Below, one piece after another: positions 14,101 through 22,758 of a stretch of 64,000 nucleotides of DNA; the stretch's first letter is position 1, and each line of letters begins with the position of its first letter. Origin of the DNA: Hyposmocoma kahamanoa (taxonomy: Eukaryota > Arthropoda > Insecta > Lepidoptera > Cosmopterigidae); contig NW_020653855.1 of assembly GCF_003589595.1 (NCBI RefSeq), positions 1,079,912 to 1,143,911 on the forward strand, in the 5' to 3' direction. The notes below the pieces were generated by a model, which was given only the letters and a program-made list of their open reading frames with translations, made no database searches and was not told the DNA's origin. The position numbers and the translations under genes were made by a program.

Positions 14101-16424
14101 CTACAGACTCTTACAGTGAAACCACATTTAAACCTTATGAAAATATTGACTCTAATAACAAAAATCCAAATGAAAATAAACCACTAATTATTGATTATGT
14201 TTTAAACGAAAATTTAGACGATATTTATGTAAATGTGCACAATAATAACCCGAGAGTTATGATAATGGCACATGAAGAAGATAAAGCATCTGTTATTCAT
14301 GATAAAAACGAAAATACAGGCAAATCTTACCAACACAAAGAAAACCCAAAAGATACACGGAAGAAAACTAAACACGGACATAAAGATAAGATAAACAGTG
14401 ATCCGAAGGAAATTGGAGACGGCAATAAGGGACAAGTATCAGCAAACGTATGGGAAGATTTGCTAAAAAATGTAAGTAGATTAAATATCCATTCTATATC
14501 TGTGGTGTTTAAATTTATTTGATTTTTGTTTAATTCTATTAAAGCTTGATATCTCGAACGGAAGACAACAGAATTGGCATGCGTGAACAGTTGAAACGGT
14601 GTTAGCTAACGCTGTAAAACAACAATAATTGTCTAGTTTAAAGAACGCCAGTCTCTCCCGTCTTGGCACTCCGCTATTCTTATACTGAGTAATACTGAGG
14701 ACTCGGTGTCCAGTGACTTTAGTTTACTAAATCATTGCTTGCTTCAATGGAGGAGGAAAACATCGTGATGAAATGGAAGATGTTGGAGAAAGTTCACACA
14801 ACTCTCCGCACATAAGAATAAGAATATGTTTATACATAACATAATGTAACATGTGTGAATTCCCTACTATTGCTACAACTATGGCTTTAACACTATCTGG
14901 TATTCCCCATAGTTGTGAGCATCTTGCGTACGTAGCAAGAAATGGAACACTAACGAAAACGTAAATTAAATGTTAAGAGAGCGAAACGGCAGACCACATC
15001 GCCAGTTTCATTGACATATGAAATGTAATTAGATTATGAAATTATTTGCAGAAAGAGTTCTGGAAATGGCTGGAACAATGGACTTCATTGTACATAGAAC
15101 AGTTAATGAAGGTAAGGCAATAATTCATCGTGTGGTTAACCTTGCACGTGCAAAAAGGCCAATATCAGTGAGATAGTTTTAATTCTGAAAACCTTTCTCT
15201 TTTTTCCAGCACATCAAAGTAATGATTCATGATGAAGTACTACGACAGATACACAATTATTCAGATGATATGTTCAGGAAAGAAGAAGATGAGGAAGATA
15301 TCCCCATCGATAAAAGAAAAGACAAAGTAAAAGATAAAGATTCAAGGGATAAAAAGATAAATAAGGATATCGATATTAAAATACAACCTAATAAAGACAG
15401 TGATGAATCAAGATCAGACAATTCGATTGACAAAAATGACGCTAAAACTATTGAGAGTAAACACAATAAACATCTTCCTACAATAAAACCTGACGCTGAC
15501 AGGACGGAAAATATACCTGACGACGTGAAACTGGAAAACGTATATGGAAATTCGGTTGGAAACGAACAAGTGACCAACATTTTCGTGTTTTATCCTAAAG
15601 AAAATTTTAGTTCTATTATATCAGAATTAAAACCTGAGGTGAAAATCAATCAAAACAAGTCGCTTGAATCTGAGAACAATTTGGAATTGGCAGCTAAAAA
15701 AGATATCGTACAAGATCGTAATATTTTGGAAAAGAATTTTACAAACGACAGCTCGAAAGAAAAAGATATACCTCCCAAAAAAGATCCAAGCAGTGAAACT
15801 ACTGTCACTATCAATAATGAAGAAAAGAACCAATCATTTACGAAAGAGGAACATAATGACGTGAACATCTTAGAAAATACTCAAAAACTCTCTTCGAAAG
15901 AAAAAGACATCAACGAGGAAAACAAATCAAATTATGAAGCAGTCGAAATTGAAATTAAACCTCATTCAGATCAGGAAGTCCAAGAATCTACTACCAATAA
16001 ACAGAACGACGAAGAATCTAATATAGAAAACCAATCCAATCCTAGCGACACTGAAAAAGACTCGAAAGAACCCCACGAAGCATCGTTAGATGCAAAAGAA
16101 GTAAAAGAAAATATTGCAAAGGAAAATGAAAGTAACGAGGAGCAGCCTAAAAAAGATTTGGAAAAATTAGATATAGAAGAAAGTAATAAAGATATAGAAT
16201 CAAAATCGACTGAACAATTAAATTTAGAAAGCAAGGTTGTAACAGAAAATGATAAAAATTATGAAAACATAGCAGACTCCATAAAGACCGACGAAGGTAA
16301 AGAAGAGCAAGATAAAGACAGTGAATCCGGGAACAGTAAACAAAAAGATGAATCACAACAGACTAGCACAAATCTTGAAAACGACCTAGGTCAAAGAAAT
16401 GTAGACGATACGGCGAAAGAATAA
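313..16424 (+). CDS. Novel secreted acidic Ser/Glu/Lys-rich protein (12 coding exons, whole gene)
   Basis: I rebuilt this gene from splice sites; the family is not recognised. Joining 313-327, 1953-2021, 2932-3069, 7178-7285, 9921-10487, 10740-10778, 11108-11188, 11945-12031, 13492-13695, 14037-14471, 15052-15111 and 15210-16424 gives one open frame of about 1005 residues. All eleven introns are GT-AG and phase 0. Residues 1-19 look like a signal peptide (basic start, then a Leu/Ile/Phe/Ala core). Residues 20-110 are the most ordered-looking part. Residues 111-299 are Ser/Glu/Asp-rich with a run of seven Ser and many S-x-E sites. An RNKR furin-type site lies near 331-334. A Trp-rich helix-like segment is at 582-601. 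Residues 602-1005 are almost all Lys, Glu, Asp, Asn and Ser. I infer a secreted, disordered polyanionic protein. A silk, cuticle or haemolymph role is possible but not shown. Small exons may be missed, above all in the introns at 3070-7177 and 7286-9920. Confidence 0.82.
784..1013 (+). repeat. AAAACCGACCTCAAAAG ... GAAGTCGGTTAAAAA repeat family
   Basis: Shared words include CCCTAGTTTGCCACCCTTAG, CTTTCCAACA and CAGTCGAATTGAGAACCTCC. The ends ACCGACCTCAAAA and GAAGTCGGTT are partly complementary. Other copies: 3312-3745, 43380-43530, 46530-46825, 58763-58935, 59965-60235, with fragments near 1220-1330, 26270-26350 and 62450-62500. Confidence 0.7.
1374..1658. mobile_element. CATTGACTTAC MITE, copy 1
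   Basis: Inverted ends CATTGACTTACAA and TTTGTAAGTCAATG continue inward as a long imperfect terminal repeat ending in GGACG-CGGGTC. The 8-bp ATTTCATA is duplicated exactly on both sides. It lies in intron 1 of the acidic protein gene. The 8-bp duplication fits hAT-, P- or Merlin-like transposons; the superfamily is not settled. Confidence 0.85.
1953..2021 (+). CDS. Acidic protein gene, coding exon 2 (signal peptide core)
   Basis: A long T-run and CCAG acceptor, then 23 codons with the hydrophobic core FALILLFFAITFAKG, then a GTAAGC donor. Phase 0 at both ends. Cleavage probably falls after one of the Ala/Gly residues near 19-20. Confidence 0.82.
2378..2412. repeat. Perfect 15-bp hairpin
   Basis: CAGGAAGCTGTTGGA and its exact complement are separated by five bases (GGCGC). 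The stem is shorter than usual for a miRNA precursor. Confidence 0.7.
2500..2745. repeat. ACGACA-rich repeat, copy 1
   Basis: Many direct and inverted CGACAGT/TGTCGTG words. Shares longer blocks with 33570-33910 (for example CGTTGAACGACTGTCG and its complement) and a shorter piece at 9060-9150. Probably a MITE with subterminal repeats. Confidence 0.6.
2932..3069 (+). CDS. Acidic protein gene, coding exon 3
   Basis: An acceptor CTACAG and donor GTAAGA bound 46 codons. The peptide is mixed in composition, with aromatic and proline residues (for example FYHVWERPYYGEN), and looks more folded than the rest of the protein. Phase 0 at both ends. Confidence 0.82.
3885..3970 (+). repeat. TTTCGGGCCCTTTA repeat
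   Basis: The block from CGCGTATATTTGTTTTTTCA through CGTTTCGGGCCCTTTATAGG to TCCCATGGTCACGG recurs at 58095-58150 and 60515-60600. At 60562-60600 the last part forms a local palindrome (CAGGTCCCATGGTC and complement). Origin unknown. Confidence 0.6.
4592..5043. mobile_element. TTAA-flanked MITE (piggyBac-like ends)
   Basis: Exact inverted ends TTAAGAGGGAGCA and TGCTCCCTCTTAA. TTAA at both edges is the target used by piggyBac-type transposons. About 450 bp with no transposase frame, in intron 3 of the acidic protein gene. Confidence 0.7.
5071..5151 (+). repeat. (TAA)n microsatellite
   Basis: About 26 uninterrupted AAT/TAA units just after the TTAA-flanked MITE. The poly-Leu reading frame on the other strand comes from this repeat. 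Confidence 0.98.
6141..7112. mobile_element. AGGGTAAAAC TIR element with subterminal GATAGATGCC repeats
   Basis: AGGGTAAAACTTTGATAGAT at the left matches the reverse complement of the right end (GGGATAGATGCC then AGGGTAAAAC on that strand). Variants of GATAGATGCC recur inward from both ends. No transposase is visible in 972 bp. It ends 65 bases before coding exon 4 of the acidic protein gene. Confidence 0.65.
7178..7285 (+). CDS. Acidic protein gene, coding exon 4
   Basis: Acceptor TTTCCAG, 36 codons, donor GTAATA. Phase 0 at both ends, so it can be included or skipped without breaking the frame. The peptide (DVQEIIAHSDVPELDGTERS and on) is coding-like. It lies 65 bases past the end of a DNA transposon and just before a broken LINE. 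Confidence 0.75.
7370..8760 (+). pseudogene. Broken jockey-like LINE (reverse transcriptase fragment)
   Basis: Translated pieces show a non-LTR reverse transcriptase: PSGMPQCSFIF, the catalytic LLYADDMKIL near 7740-7765, RSHLEYASQVWNP, then the C-terminal FLPSYKRREMTDLTYL. The frame is broken by changes around 7990 and by a MITE at 8213-8377. An A-rich tail near 8725-8758 marks the 3' end. Sense orientation in an intron of the acidic protein gene. Non-functional. Confidence 0.85.
8213..8377. mobile_element. Harbinger-like MITE inside the LINE
   Basis: Long inverted ends (GTATTCTAGAACTCTACTCA and its complement) of about 40 bp enclose a short loop. TAA is duplicated at 8210-8212 and 8378-8380, the three-base target typical of PIF/Harbinger elements. 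Without the insert and one TAA, the reverse transcriptase frame reads straight across. Confidence 0.85.
8903..9058 (+). repeat. AGAGCTCCTTGTGAAAGAG interspersed repeat (most common family here)
   Basis: Consensus runs from GTAGCAGTAGAGCTCCTTG through GAAGGGTAAGGGTGCTGGTG and TGGGACTTGTCAACTTATGT to CAGGCGCACGACTTGTTCGT. Other + copies or parts: 9350-9586, 11494-11664, 16686-16790, 28346-28595, 30050-30232, 32221-32465, 33005-33200, 34672-34745, 37932-38050, 44510-44815, 51997-52162 with 52656-52725, 55505-55610, 56184-56312, 61765-62015. On the - strand: 25448-25535, 40672-40820, 41968-42060. No coding capacity or clear terminal repeats; class unknown. Confidence 0.8.
9591..9863. repeat. Inverted pair of LINE 3' ends (long hairpin)
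   Basis: Left arm 9591 to about 9714 and right arm about 9741-9863 are reverse complements with small gaps; ATAACTTGGACCTTTTCAA is exact at both ends. Each arm read outside-in encodes the same LINE C-terminal peptide (NLDLF, then TSSSLSIR). A third relative is at 62760-63015. The pair ends 57 bases before exon 5 of the acidic protein gene. Confidence 0.8.
9921..10487 (+). CDS. Acidic protein gene, coding exon 5 (Ser/Glu-rich)
   Basis: Acceptor TTTTACAG, 189 codons, donor GTATAA. It begins with seven consecutive Ser (about residues 121-127) and many SEE/SxE/DSE motifs, which suit acidophilic secretory kinases. A short tandem repeat encodes HGDTHGDTHG. The second half is rich in Asn, Gln, Glu and Lys. 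Phase 0 at both ends. Confidence 0.85.
10740..10778 (+). CDS. Acidic protein gene, coding micro-exon 6
   Basis: Thirteen codons (TKNNNPIPAAEEK) between TTTTAG and GTAAGT. Phase 0 at both ends. Its support is the consensus splice sites and the phase match with both neighbours. Confidence 0.75.
11108..11188 (+). CDS. Acidic protein gene, coding exon 7 (basic, furin-like site)
   Basis: Twenty-seven codons between TTTTTAG and GTAAAT, phase 0. The peptide is basic, unlike its neighbours, and holds RNKR, which fits the R-x-K/R-R proprotein convertase rule. Cleavage there would divide the protein into about 334 and 671 residues. Confidence 0.78.
11945..12031 (+). CDS. Acidic protein gene, coding exon 8
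   Basis: Twenty-nine codons between TTTCAG and GTAAGT, phase 0. The segment contains ELHYENLPGFMRLLL, more hydrophobic than most of the protein. Confidence 0.8.
12640..13345 (+). pseudogene. Degenerate LINE 3' fragment
   Basis: Pieces translate as LVYVRYFHSLMTYGILFWGN, the C-terminal region of jockey-clade reverse transcriptases, followed by a 3' end with AGAGTTTCTTGCTCATTCTT shared with 48285-48790. Frameshifts and stops throughout. In intron 8 of the acidic protein gene. Confidence 0.7.
13492..13695 (+). CDS. Acidic protein gene, coding exon 9
   Basis: Acceptor CCCCAG, 68 codons, donor GTAAGT, phase 0. An acidic N-terminal half is followed by a helix-like stretch (YFKELLADKIHELLASA) and a Gly/Trp-bearing end. 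Confidence 0.83.
14037..14471 (+). CDS. Acidic protein gene, coding exon 10
   Basis: Acceptor TTTACAG, 145 codons, donor GTAAGT, phase 0. The composition is Asn/Lys/Asp/Glu-rich, with a Lys/His basic patch (KKTKHGHKDK) near its end. Confidence 0.85.
15052..15111 (+). CDS. Acidic protein gene, coding exon 11 (Trp-rich helix)
   Basis: Twenty codons between TTTGCAG and GTAAGG, phase 0. Three Trp within nine residues (FWKWLEQW) suggest an amphipathic helix, rare in an otherwise disordered chain. Confidence 0.82.
15210..16424 (+). CDS. Acidic protein gene, last coding exon 12
   Basis: Acceptor TTTTTTCCAG, then 404 codons and TAA. After a short helix-like start, residues 602-1005 are an uninterrupted Lys/Glu/Asp/Asn/Ser-rich chain with no hydrophobic core and no Cys. 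The long open frame and hydrophilic composition strongly support real coding. Confidence 0.9.
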   Translation, partial: HIKVMIHDEVLRQIHNYSDDMFRKEEDEEDIPIDKRKDKVKDKDSRDKKINKDIDIKIQPNKDSDESRSDNSIDKNDAKTIESKHNKHLPTIKPDADRTENIPDDVKLENVYGNSVGNEQVTNIFVFYPKENFSSIISELKPEVKINQNKSLESENNLELAAKKDIVQDRNILEKNFTNDSSKEKDIPPKKDPSSETTVTINNEEKNQSFTKEEHNDVNILENTQKLSSKEKDINEENKSNYEAVEIEIKPHSDQEVQESTTNKQNDEESNIENQSNPSDTEKDSKEPHEASLDAKEVKENIAKENESNEEQPKKDLEKLDIEESNKDIESKSTEQLNLESKVVTENDKNYENIADSIKTDEGKEEQDKDSESGNSKQKDESQQTSTNLENDLGQRNVDDTAKE

Positions 16425-16501
16425 AAATACCATTTAAAGATAAAAGATAAATATAAATTTATTACAATATAAATTAATCTAATATAAGTAAAACAAATGT
16501 A

Positions 16502-16614
16502 AATAAATTATAGTATTAAAATTTTGATTACAATGCATTGTTTTTTATAAGAATTCTCATACCCAGACAAGTTACTTTATTACTGTATTGATCGATACGT
16601 AATTTTTCAATAAA
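16502..16614 (+). terminator. Polyadenylation signals of the acidic protein gene
   Basis: AATAAA occurs at 16502-16507 and again at 16609-16614, 78 and 185 bases after the stop. Either could end the transcript. Confidence 0.5.
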
Positions 16615-17405
16615 AAATTTATAGATATATCTTTAGAATCCAAATCTAGACTAGATGCTCCATGTATTTTTAGTAACAGTAGACTGTGAAAGAATTCATC
16701 CAGGGAAGTACCGCCACGTTATCTATTTCTTCCCCTCAGATCTTTGCGTTTTAAAGCCTTTAAAGCCTAAAGTTATGGATAGGTGTAATTAATTATTTCA
16801 TCTAAGCTCGTAAACAGTGTCATAACATACAGGCAAAGTCCATCGTAATGTCCAAAATCATGCACACAAGCTTTCTCACTACGCCCTATGGATTTATTAC
16901 GTCAAGATGAAGAAGTCAATCAAAGGCAAACTAGAGCAAAAATTATGAATCTCTTATACCAACCTCGTTGCCATAAAGTAATTTATAAGAATACTGCTTC
17001 AACATGTGTATAATTATTTACAATAAATTACCAAACGAAATTAAATTGTTACAAGGACCTTAGAATAATAACGCATAGAATGATAGTTTCATATCAAACG
17101 AACTGTCACAAGTGAGGCAAAAATCAAATTCATGTAGGCTAGTTTTCGGTTTACAAATAAAGTTTTAGTGAATATTTATATAAAAATACAAGTTGAAACG
17201 CGTTACTTCCTTGTGGAATATGATGTTAGTATCTATTTTATGCTCGTCTGACGTATTTTTACACTCATTTACCACACATTTCGTCATTTTTAGCTAAAAT
17301 TCTAGAGCTGTTCGCGGTGCAAGTTGACCTTGAGCACTGAAGGCCCGCCCGCTCGTGTACGCCCATTGGGCGCGCTTCAATTTGCCTCACTTAGCGTGTG
17401 CGGAC

Positions 17406-18176
17406 CAGTGTTGGGCGTTAATCAATTAAATTTCAATCAATAATTCAATCAGATTAAAAAATCAATTCAATTGAAATCAATCGCAATTAAATCAATTGCG
17501 ACGCGTCGATTTTTTAATCTTATGCGATTTCAATTGAATTGATTTTAATTGCAATTAAATTTGCAATTAAAATCAATTCTGGCCGGTTGGGGGCCCCGGT
17601 TGGAGGCCCGGTTGGGGCCCCCGGTTAAGGCCCCGGTTAGGGGCCCGGTTGGGGACCCCGGTTGGGGACCCGGTTGGGGGGGCCCAGTTGGGGGGCCCGG
17701 TTGGGGGCTGCGTTGGGGGCGCCCGGTTGGGACCCCCGGTTGGGGGTCCGGCTGGGCCCCAGTTGGGTGCCCCGGTTTGGGGGCACCGGTTTGGGGGCCC
17801 CCCGCTGGGGGCCGGGGCCTCCTACCGGGGCTCCCAACCTGGGCCCCAACCGGGCCCCACAACCGGGCCCCCAACCGGGGATCCCAACCGGGGCCCCCAA
17901 GCGGGGTTCCCAACCGGGGCCCCCAACCGGGACCCCCAACCGGGCCCCCTAACCTGCCCCCAGCTGGCCCCCAACAGGCCCCCACAACCAACGCCCTAAC
18001 TCACCCCCATATGCCCTATAAATTTATCATAATTGTCAGTTTTAATTGTTAATTGTTAATCAAAAACATTGAAAAGATTGAAAATTGATTAATTGTTAAT
18101 TGTAGATATTTGCGATTAACGATTGATCAATTGTCAATCTTTAATTGCCAGAACAATTAAATTTTGCCCAACACTG
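17406..18176. mobile_element. hAT-like element carrying a GC-rich palindromic minisatellite
   Basis: CAGTGTTGGGC at the left and GCCCAACACTG at the right form exact 11-bp inverted ends. GTGCGGAC is duplicated exactly outside both (17398-17405 and 18177-18184). Ends of this type with 8-bp duplications are typical of hAT transposons. The interior is AATTGATT-like AT-rich DNA (17420-17580 and 18010-18165) around a very GC-rich core at 17580-18000. No transposase. Confidence 0.88.
17580..18000. repeat. CCGGTTGGGG minisatellite that inverts at its centre
   Basis: About 10-12-bp units of the form CCCGGTTGGGGG run to about 17815, then continue as the complement CCCCCAACCGGG to 18000. The whole can fold into one long GC hairpin, and G-runs on each arm could form quadruplexes. 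It is the only strongly GC-rich stretch in the window. Confidence 0.95.
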
Positions 18177-18529
18177 GTGCGGACTAGGTTTCTATGCGTT
18201 ATTATTCTAAGACAAGGACATACTTTTAAATTAAAATTGACAAAATGGCTTTTGACACATTGCTTCTATAGTAATAAAGAATACTTAGAATTTACAAATT
18301 CACTACATCAATTAGAAACTATAGAGACTAAACATTGAATCCCATTAATATTTGCACATCTGCTTGCAGGTTGAATACAATGTACCTAATTTTACTTAAG
18401 ACCTTTGTAATTACTGTATTCTGGCAAATAAACGTATTCTATTCTATTCTATTTAAAAACTTTTTATGCTCGAAAAATCTGAACGCATATTTCGCACAAA
18501 CTAAATACTGAAGTATAAAAAAAACTAAA

Positions 18530-20340
18530 CATTTGCAATTTAACAACATTTTACTAAATTTATTTTATCTACACACATGTCATAAATTCTATAAAATGTG
18601 TTCAAAAACCGCAAATTACGACCAGCATAAAGACAAATTGTTTTGTTTGAACAAATTTCTTATCTGTGAAAATGTTATTGCTTCCTAATAATAACGAATT
18701 CGATGTTATTATTACATTCAAATTTCGAACATCTCTGAAAAACAAAACAATTTGATTGGACCTCAATTCTAATATCAGTCGAGATGAAGTTTTATTCGAA
18801 ATGAAATGTCAATAGCAAACAATTTTGACAATTTCACACGTTACTTGATATCGAACGATATGATAGTTGGGGCCGATTCTAGTTTGTCTAAGAATTAAAA
18901 ATAAAAACTTCGGTTGTGTGCTTAGAGGATGGAAAAAAATAAAAGAAAGGAGCTGCCCTAAGTACAGAATCAACGTGCATATTACCAAAATTTGAAAGTT
19001 ACAAACGGCGGATTTCTTTAGTGTTGTACCATAATCTATCGATAAGTCATTATCGACATGCAAATGTATGGCTTGAATTTTTGTTTCTTTAGTTTACTGT
19101 AACCAAAGTATGCCTAAACAAACACAAGTCTGATAATTTAATCTCGAGTGGTATATTATTATAAATGTCAACACACATTTTTAAACTTCAAAAAAAATTA
19201 TTTACCAATAAACCTAATGATGGAATAGCATTGTCATGTAATCTAGTTACATTTAAAGTTCTGTTCAAATTTGACTCTTCAAAATGAAGCGAACAAATGA
19301 AGATGGTCTTTGATCCAACGTTTATATTCGGCAGTCCTATGATTTCCAACCATTCTTTCTTCCTTTTTTCATTTGTAGGAAAACTTGAAATAATAATAAT
19401 AAAACAATAAAAACCTCATAGTGAATTGTTTTAATAACAGAATATCGATAATATGTATGCTTACAAGATCAACACTATCTCAAAATAATCGTTAACAACA
19501 ATCATCAAAATATACAAACAAACAGGCAATCTAAAGTAACAAAAGCAAAATTTGGCAAGATTTATAAATAAACTACTTAAATAAGTCTAATTACATAAAA
19601 TATTCGGGCTATTGTGTGATTTATAGACAAAAAAATAACACATGCCTGTGCAATGTAACATTCGATTGATTTGCAGTTTTTCTATAGCCGCATCCTTTAA
19701 TGCTGCAGCGTCGCATTTTTATTAATACCTAATTATTCTCACTGTCAATATTTTTGTCCAATTTAATTATAATACATGTGAATAATTCAATAATACATTT
19801 CGAAAAACATTTGTTTTGACATTTGATGTACTTCCCTTTGACAACGGTATCATGTACCTCATGTACTTGAAATGGCCACGGTTGGCATTTAAAATGACGT
19901 TACGAATTTTCGATTCCCGTGTTTGACACAGACTAATGTAATGCTATCTCTTTTGGCTTAAGACGGCACGTAATAGTTAAACAAAGACAATAATATGCTT
20001 ATGTTTTCGACGTCGAAATGCATCATATACATATAACGTCTGATTTATATATGTCAACGTAACATGTCCTTTAGTTTCCATAGTCTAAGGTTGTGTGACA
20101 TCCGCTTAGACTATGGAATTTTCCATCCTCTAAGGACATGCATGAGAAAAGTTTTTATTTGCCGCCATTTCGCCAGGCGTAACATGCCGTTCCTGAACAC
20201 ATCACAGAGAGCTTATGTGTGTAGATAAAGCAGTATATGTAACTGTACATAATTAGGCATTAAAACACTCGTGAGATGTTTTAATGCCTAATTATGATCC
20301 TCACTCGTATTTTAATGCCTTTCATTATTTAACACTCACT
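18530..20340 (-). repeat. GCATTAAAA repeat, long copy
   Basis: Shares many blocks with 49990-50835 in the opposite orientation: TGTGTTCAAAAACCGCA, TCGAACGATATGATAGTTGG, GATGGAAAAAAATAA and GTTTTAATGCCTAATTATG. It ends with inverted GCATTAAAA words at 20258-20325. Intergenic; the section at 19060-20100 is not matched elsewhere here. Confidence 0.55.
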
Positions 20341-20727
20341 TATACTACTATTGTGAATTCAATTTAAGCAGTACTTTTAGAATTTGGTAATTTTTATTTT
20401 ATATCTAACACATTATGGCTGCATGCGTCTGTGCCACTTTTAGTTTGAGTTGTATTATCTGTGGAAGAATTGTAAGCTATCTGTTTAAAAAAAAAAAAAC
20501 AAAAACACGCCATTTGCATTATCCGTAAATGTTGTGTTGTGAAGCGATATTTATTTATACAAGAAATAATCCTTTAGGACTGTTGGACCCACTGTTTGGT
20601 TCCACAAGTGGGTCCAGTAGGATTTTCAAATACTCGTGGTTCCACTTAGATGGTGGAACCAACGGTCTTAGTTTTAACAAGTAAATTTTTGGCCTCGTGG
20701 CCCCACTGACATTTTTTAGAAATAATA

Positions 20728-20942
20728 ATATACAATAATAAGGCATACACTCATAGCCCCGCACTAGGGAAACCCTGTATCGCGGGTGCCATGGACACAC
20801 AAATAGACAACCACAAATTACATCCAAACTCACGAGGGAAATAAGTTGTAGAAGTAAACAAATATTTCTCCCAGACAGGGAATCGAACCCGGGGACCTCT
20901 GCGTTGTAGTCCAGCATGGTAACCGTTCGGCCACCGAGGCAG
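20728..20942 (-). repeat. tRNA-derived SINE, family 2
   Basis: On the - strand the head reads GCCTCGGTGGCCGAACGGTT (box A region) and GGTTCGATTCCC (box B), followed by GAGTTTGGATGTAATTTGTGG and GGGTTTCCCTAGTGCGGGGC. Other - strand copies: 33243-33458, 54926-55128, 56448-56617, 62584-62712. On the + strand: 30250-30380, 46983-47135, 60825-60950, 63824-64000 (runs off the window). Confidence 0.85.
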
Positions 20943-21004
20943 TTAAGTTAATAAATTATCATTGTATCCATTTCCTCGCAAATGTGTAGAAAAACATTGT
21001 ATGT

Positions 21005-21490
21005 AGCTGGGGCGGTAAAAATTACAAACCTCTCGAGTCATTAGAGCCCTCAGACTTTGACGTCGGCTTCTAACAAACTATCTTTACCAATTTTCTTATG
21101 TCCCGCTTTAAAAGTAAGTGGTTACTCAAGGACACTCAGTTGGCAATGGACAGAGCCATGCTCGGTATTTCCCTACATGATATAATCAGAAATGAGGAAA
21201 TGCGTAGGAGAACTAAGGTAACCGACATAGCTCGAAGAATTGCTCAGCTGAAGTGGCAGTGGGCGGGACACATAGCAGAATCGATTGCCGTTGGGGCGGA
21301 AAGGTTCTTCAATGACGACCGCGCACCGGACGACGCTCAGTGGGTAGGCCCCCCACCAGGTGGACCGACGACTGGTGGAGGTCGCGGGAAGCCGATGGAT
21401 GCGGGCAGCGCAGGACCGATCGTCGTGGAGATCGTTGGGGGAGGCCTATGCCCAGCACTAATACACTACACAACAAGTACTGTTTATAAC
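21005..21490 (+). pseudogene. RTE-like LINE 3' remnant
   Basis: The open frame reads LAMDRAMLGISLHDIIRNEE and VTDIARRIAQLKWQWAGHIA, the C-terminal end of RTE-clade reverse transcriptases common in insect genomes, then a frameshifted Gly-rich end. Upstream catalytic domains are absent. A second 3' end is at 38530-38665 (GGGGGAGGCCTATGTTCTGC, then TGATGATGAT). Confidence 0.85.
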
Positions 21491-22502
21491 GCGTAAGTAG
21501 GGTTGTTAAATCAAATCATTTATTTCTTTGTGATACACAGGCATTTATAAAGTTGTTACAAGAATGAATTTTGAATCACTGTAATCCGCCTTATGGCATA
21601 CAAAGTTTTCTTTGTTTTAGTAATTCTCATGCAACAATTTGTACAATAATATTATAATCATGCAGTCCAATTAATGCAACCTAATACTAATCAAACATAA
21701 TAACAATAGTAAAATAATCAATAACAAATTTAATAATATGAAATGTAAATTTTATAAGAAATCTTCAATATTATAGAATGTCCTATCATTTAAGTAGTTA
21801 AATAATAATTTCTTAAATTCTGCACAATCGTTGCAATTCCTAATTTCAAGTGGAAGTTTGTCATACCTTCGTAGCCATTACTATTATCTCTTTTGAAGTA
21901 GAGCAATTTTACATGATCTACTTTTCAGTTGATGAGAACGGCGGGCTCGTGTGACGAATTCAAATAAACGAAGATGACGCTTTACGACAAGTGAAATTTC
22001 AAATAATATATAAGCATGGTAGAGTCAGTATTTTCAAATTTTTAAATGGTATAAAGGTTGTTGTTGTGTTTATAAATGGTATTAAGGTTGTTAGCAGAGG
22101 TATAATCACCAACCCATATAAACGACTCCCTACTTGGCACGTTACGTGTCTTCTCTCAGGGAGTGCATAGCAGTGGCGAGGCGTCCTTATAACTCGATTT
22201 TCACCGGCTTGCCTAAAATTTACAATAAGTTAACCAGTGAAATGAAGTATACTATTGTACTAGTACCTGTGTGCTAATAAGTTGTGTTTAAGTGTTGCCA
22301 ATTTACTACTCCGGCTTTACTATAGACATTTTTCACGCCTTCTCTGGCTGACTCAATACCAGTTGGGGATTTCACACTTTTCCCGAGGTTTGTGAACTTT
22401 CTTCGACGTGCAGGCTTCATCGTAATGTTTACCTTTACCGAAAAGATCTTGACTAAAATATTACACATACAACTACAGGTGCGAGCCCAGATTCGAACCC
22501 AC

Positions 22503-22758
22503 CGACTCATACGAAGAACAAAGTGCGATGTGCTTAAACAGCGAAAAGAGTTAAAACATAATCTCGTTATTCAAAAGGCCTATATAAAGGTGTTTTCAGA
22601 TTTTTTTATGTATTTATTATTTCGTTTCGGAAATATAAAATCGAACAACATTCGATCTTGGCTATGGATATGCGCAGTCAAGAACAACAAACTAAATGTA
22701 CAATGTCCCAAGAATAAACAGCACCTTGCACATAGGTCTTTGTTCTACGGATGAGTCG
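22503..22758. mobile_element. CGACTCAT MITE, solo copy
   Basis: 256 bp with ends CGACTCATACGAAGAACA and TGTTCTACGGATGAGTCG, flanked by CCAC on both sides (4-bp duplication). Shares interior words with the copy at 52163. Confidence 0.8.

Noticed and set aside
15257..15580. 107-residue ORF opposite the last exon of the acidic protein gene
   Set aside because: Ser/Leu/Phe-rich antisense shadow of a Lys/Glu/Asp-rich coding exon. Similar antisense frames run through 15627-16356.
17545..18052. Five overlapping Gly/Pro-rich ORFs on both strands
   Set aside because: They are translations of the GC minisatellite, open in several frames at once because the repeat lacks stop codons. No splice or start context.
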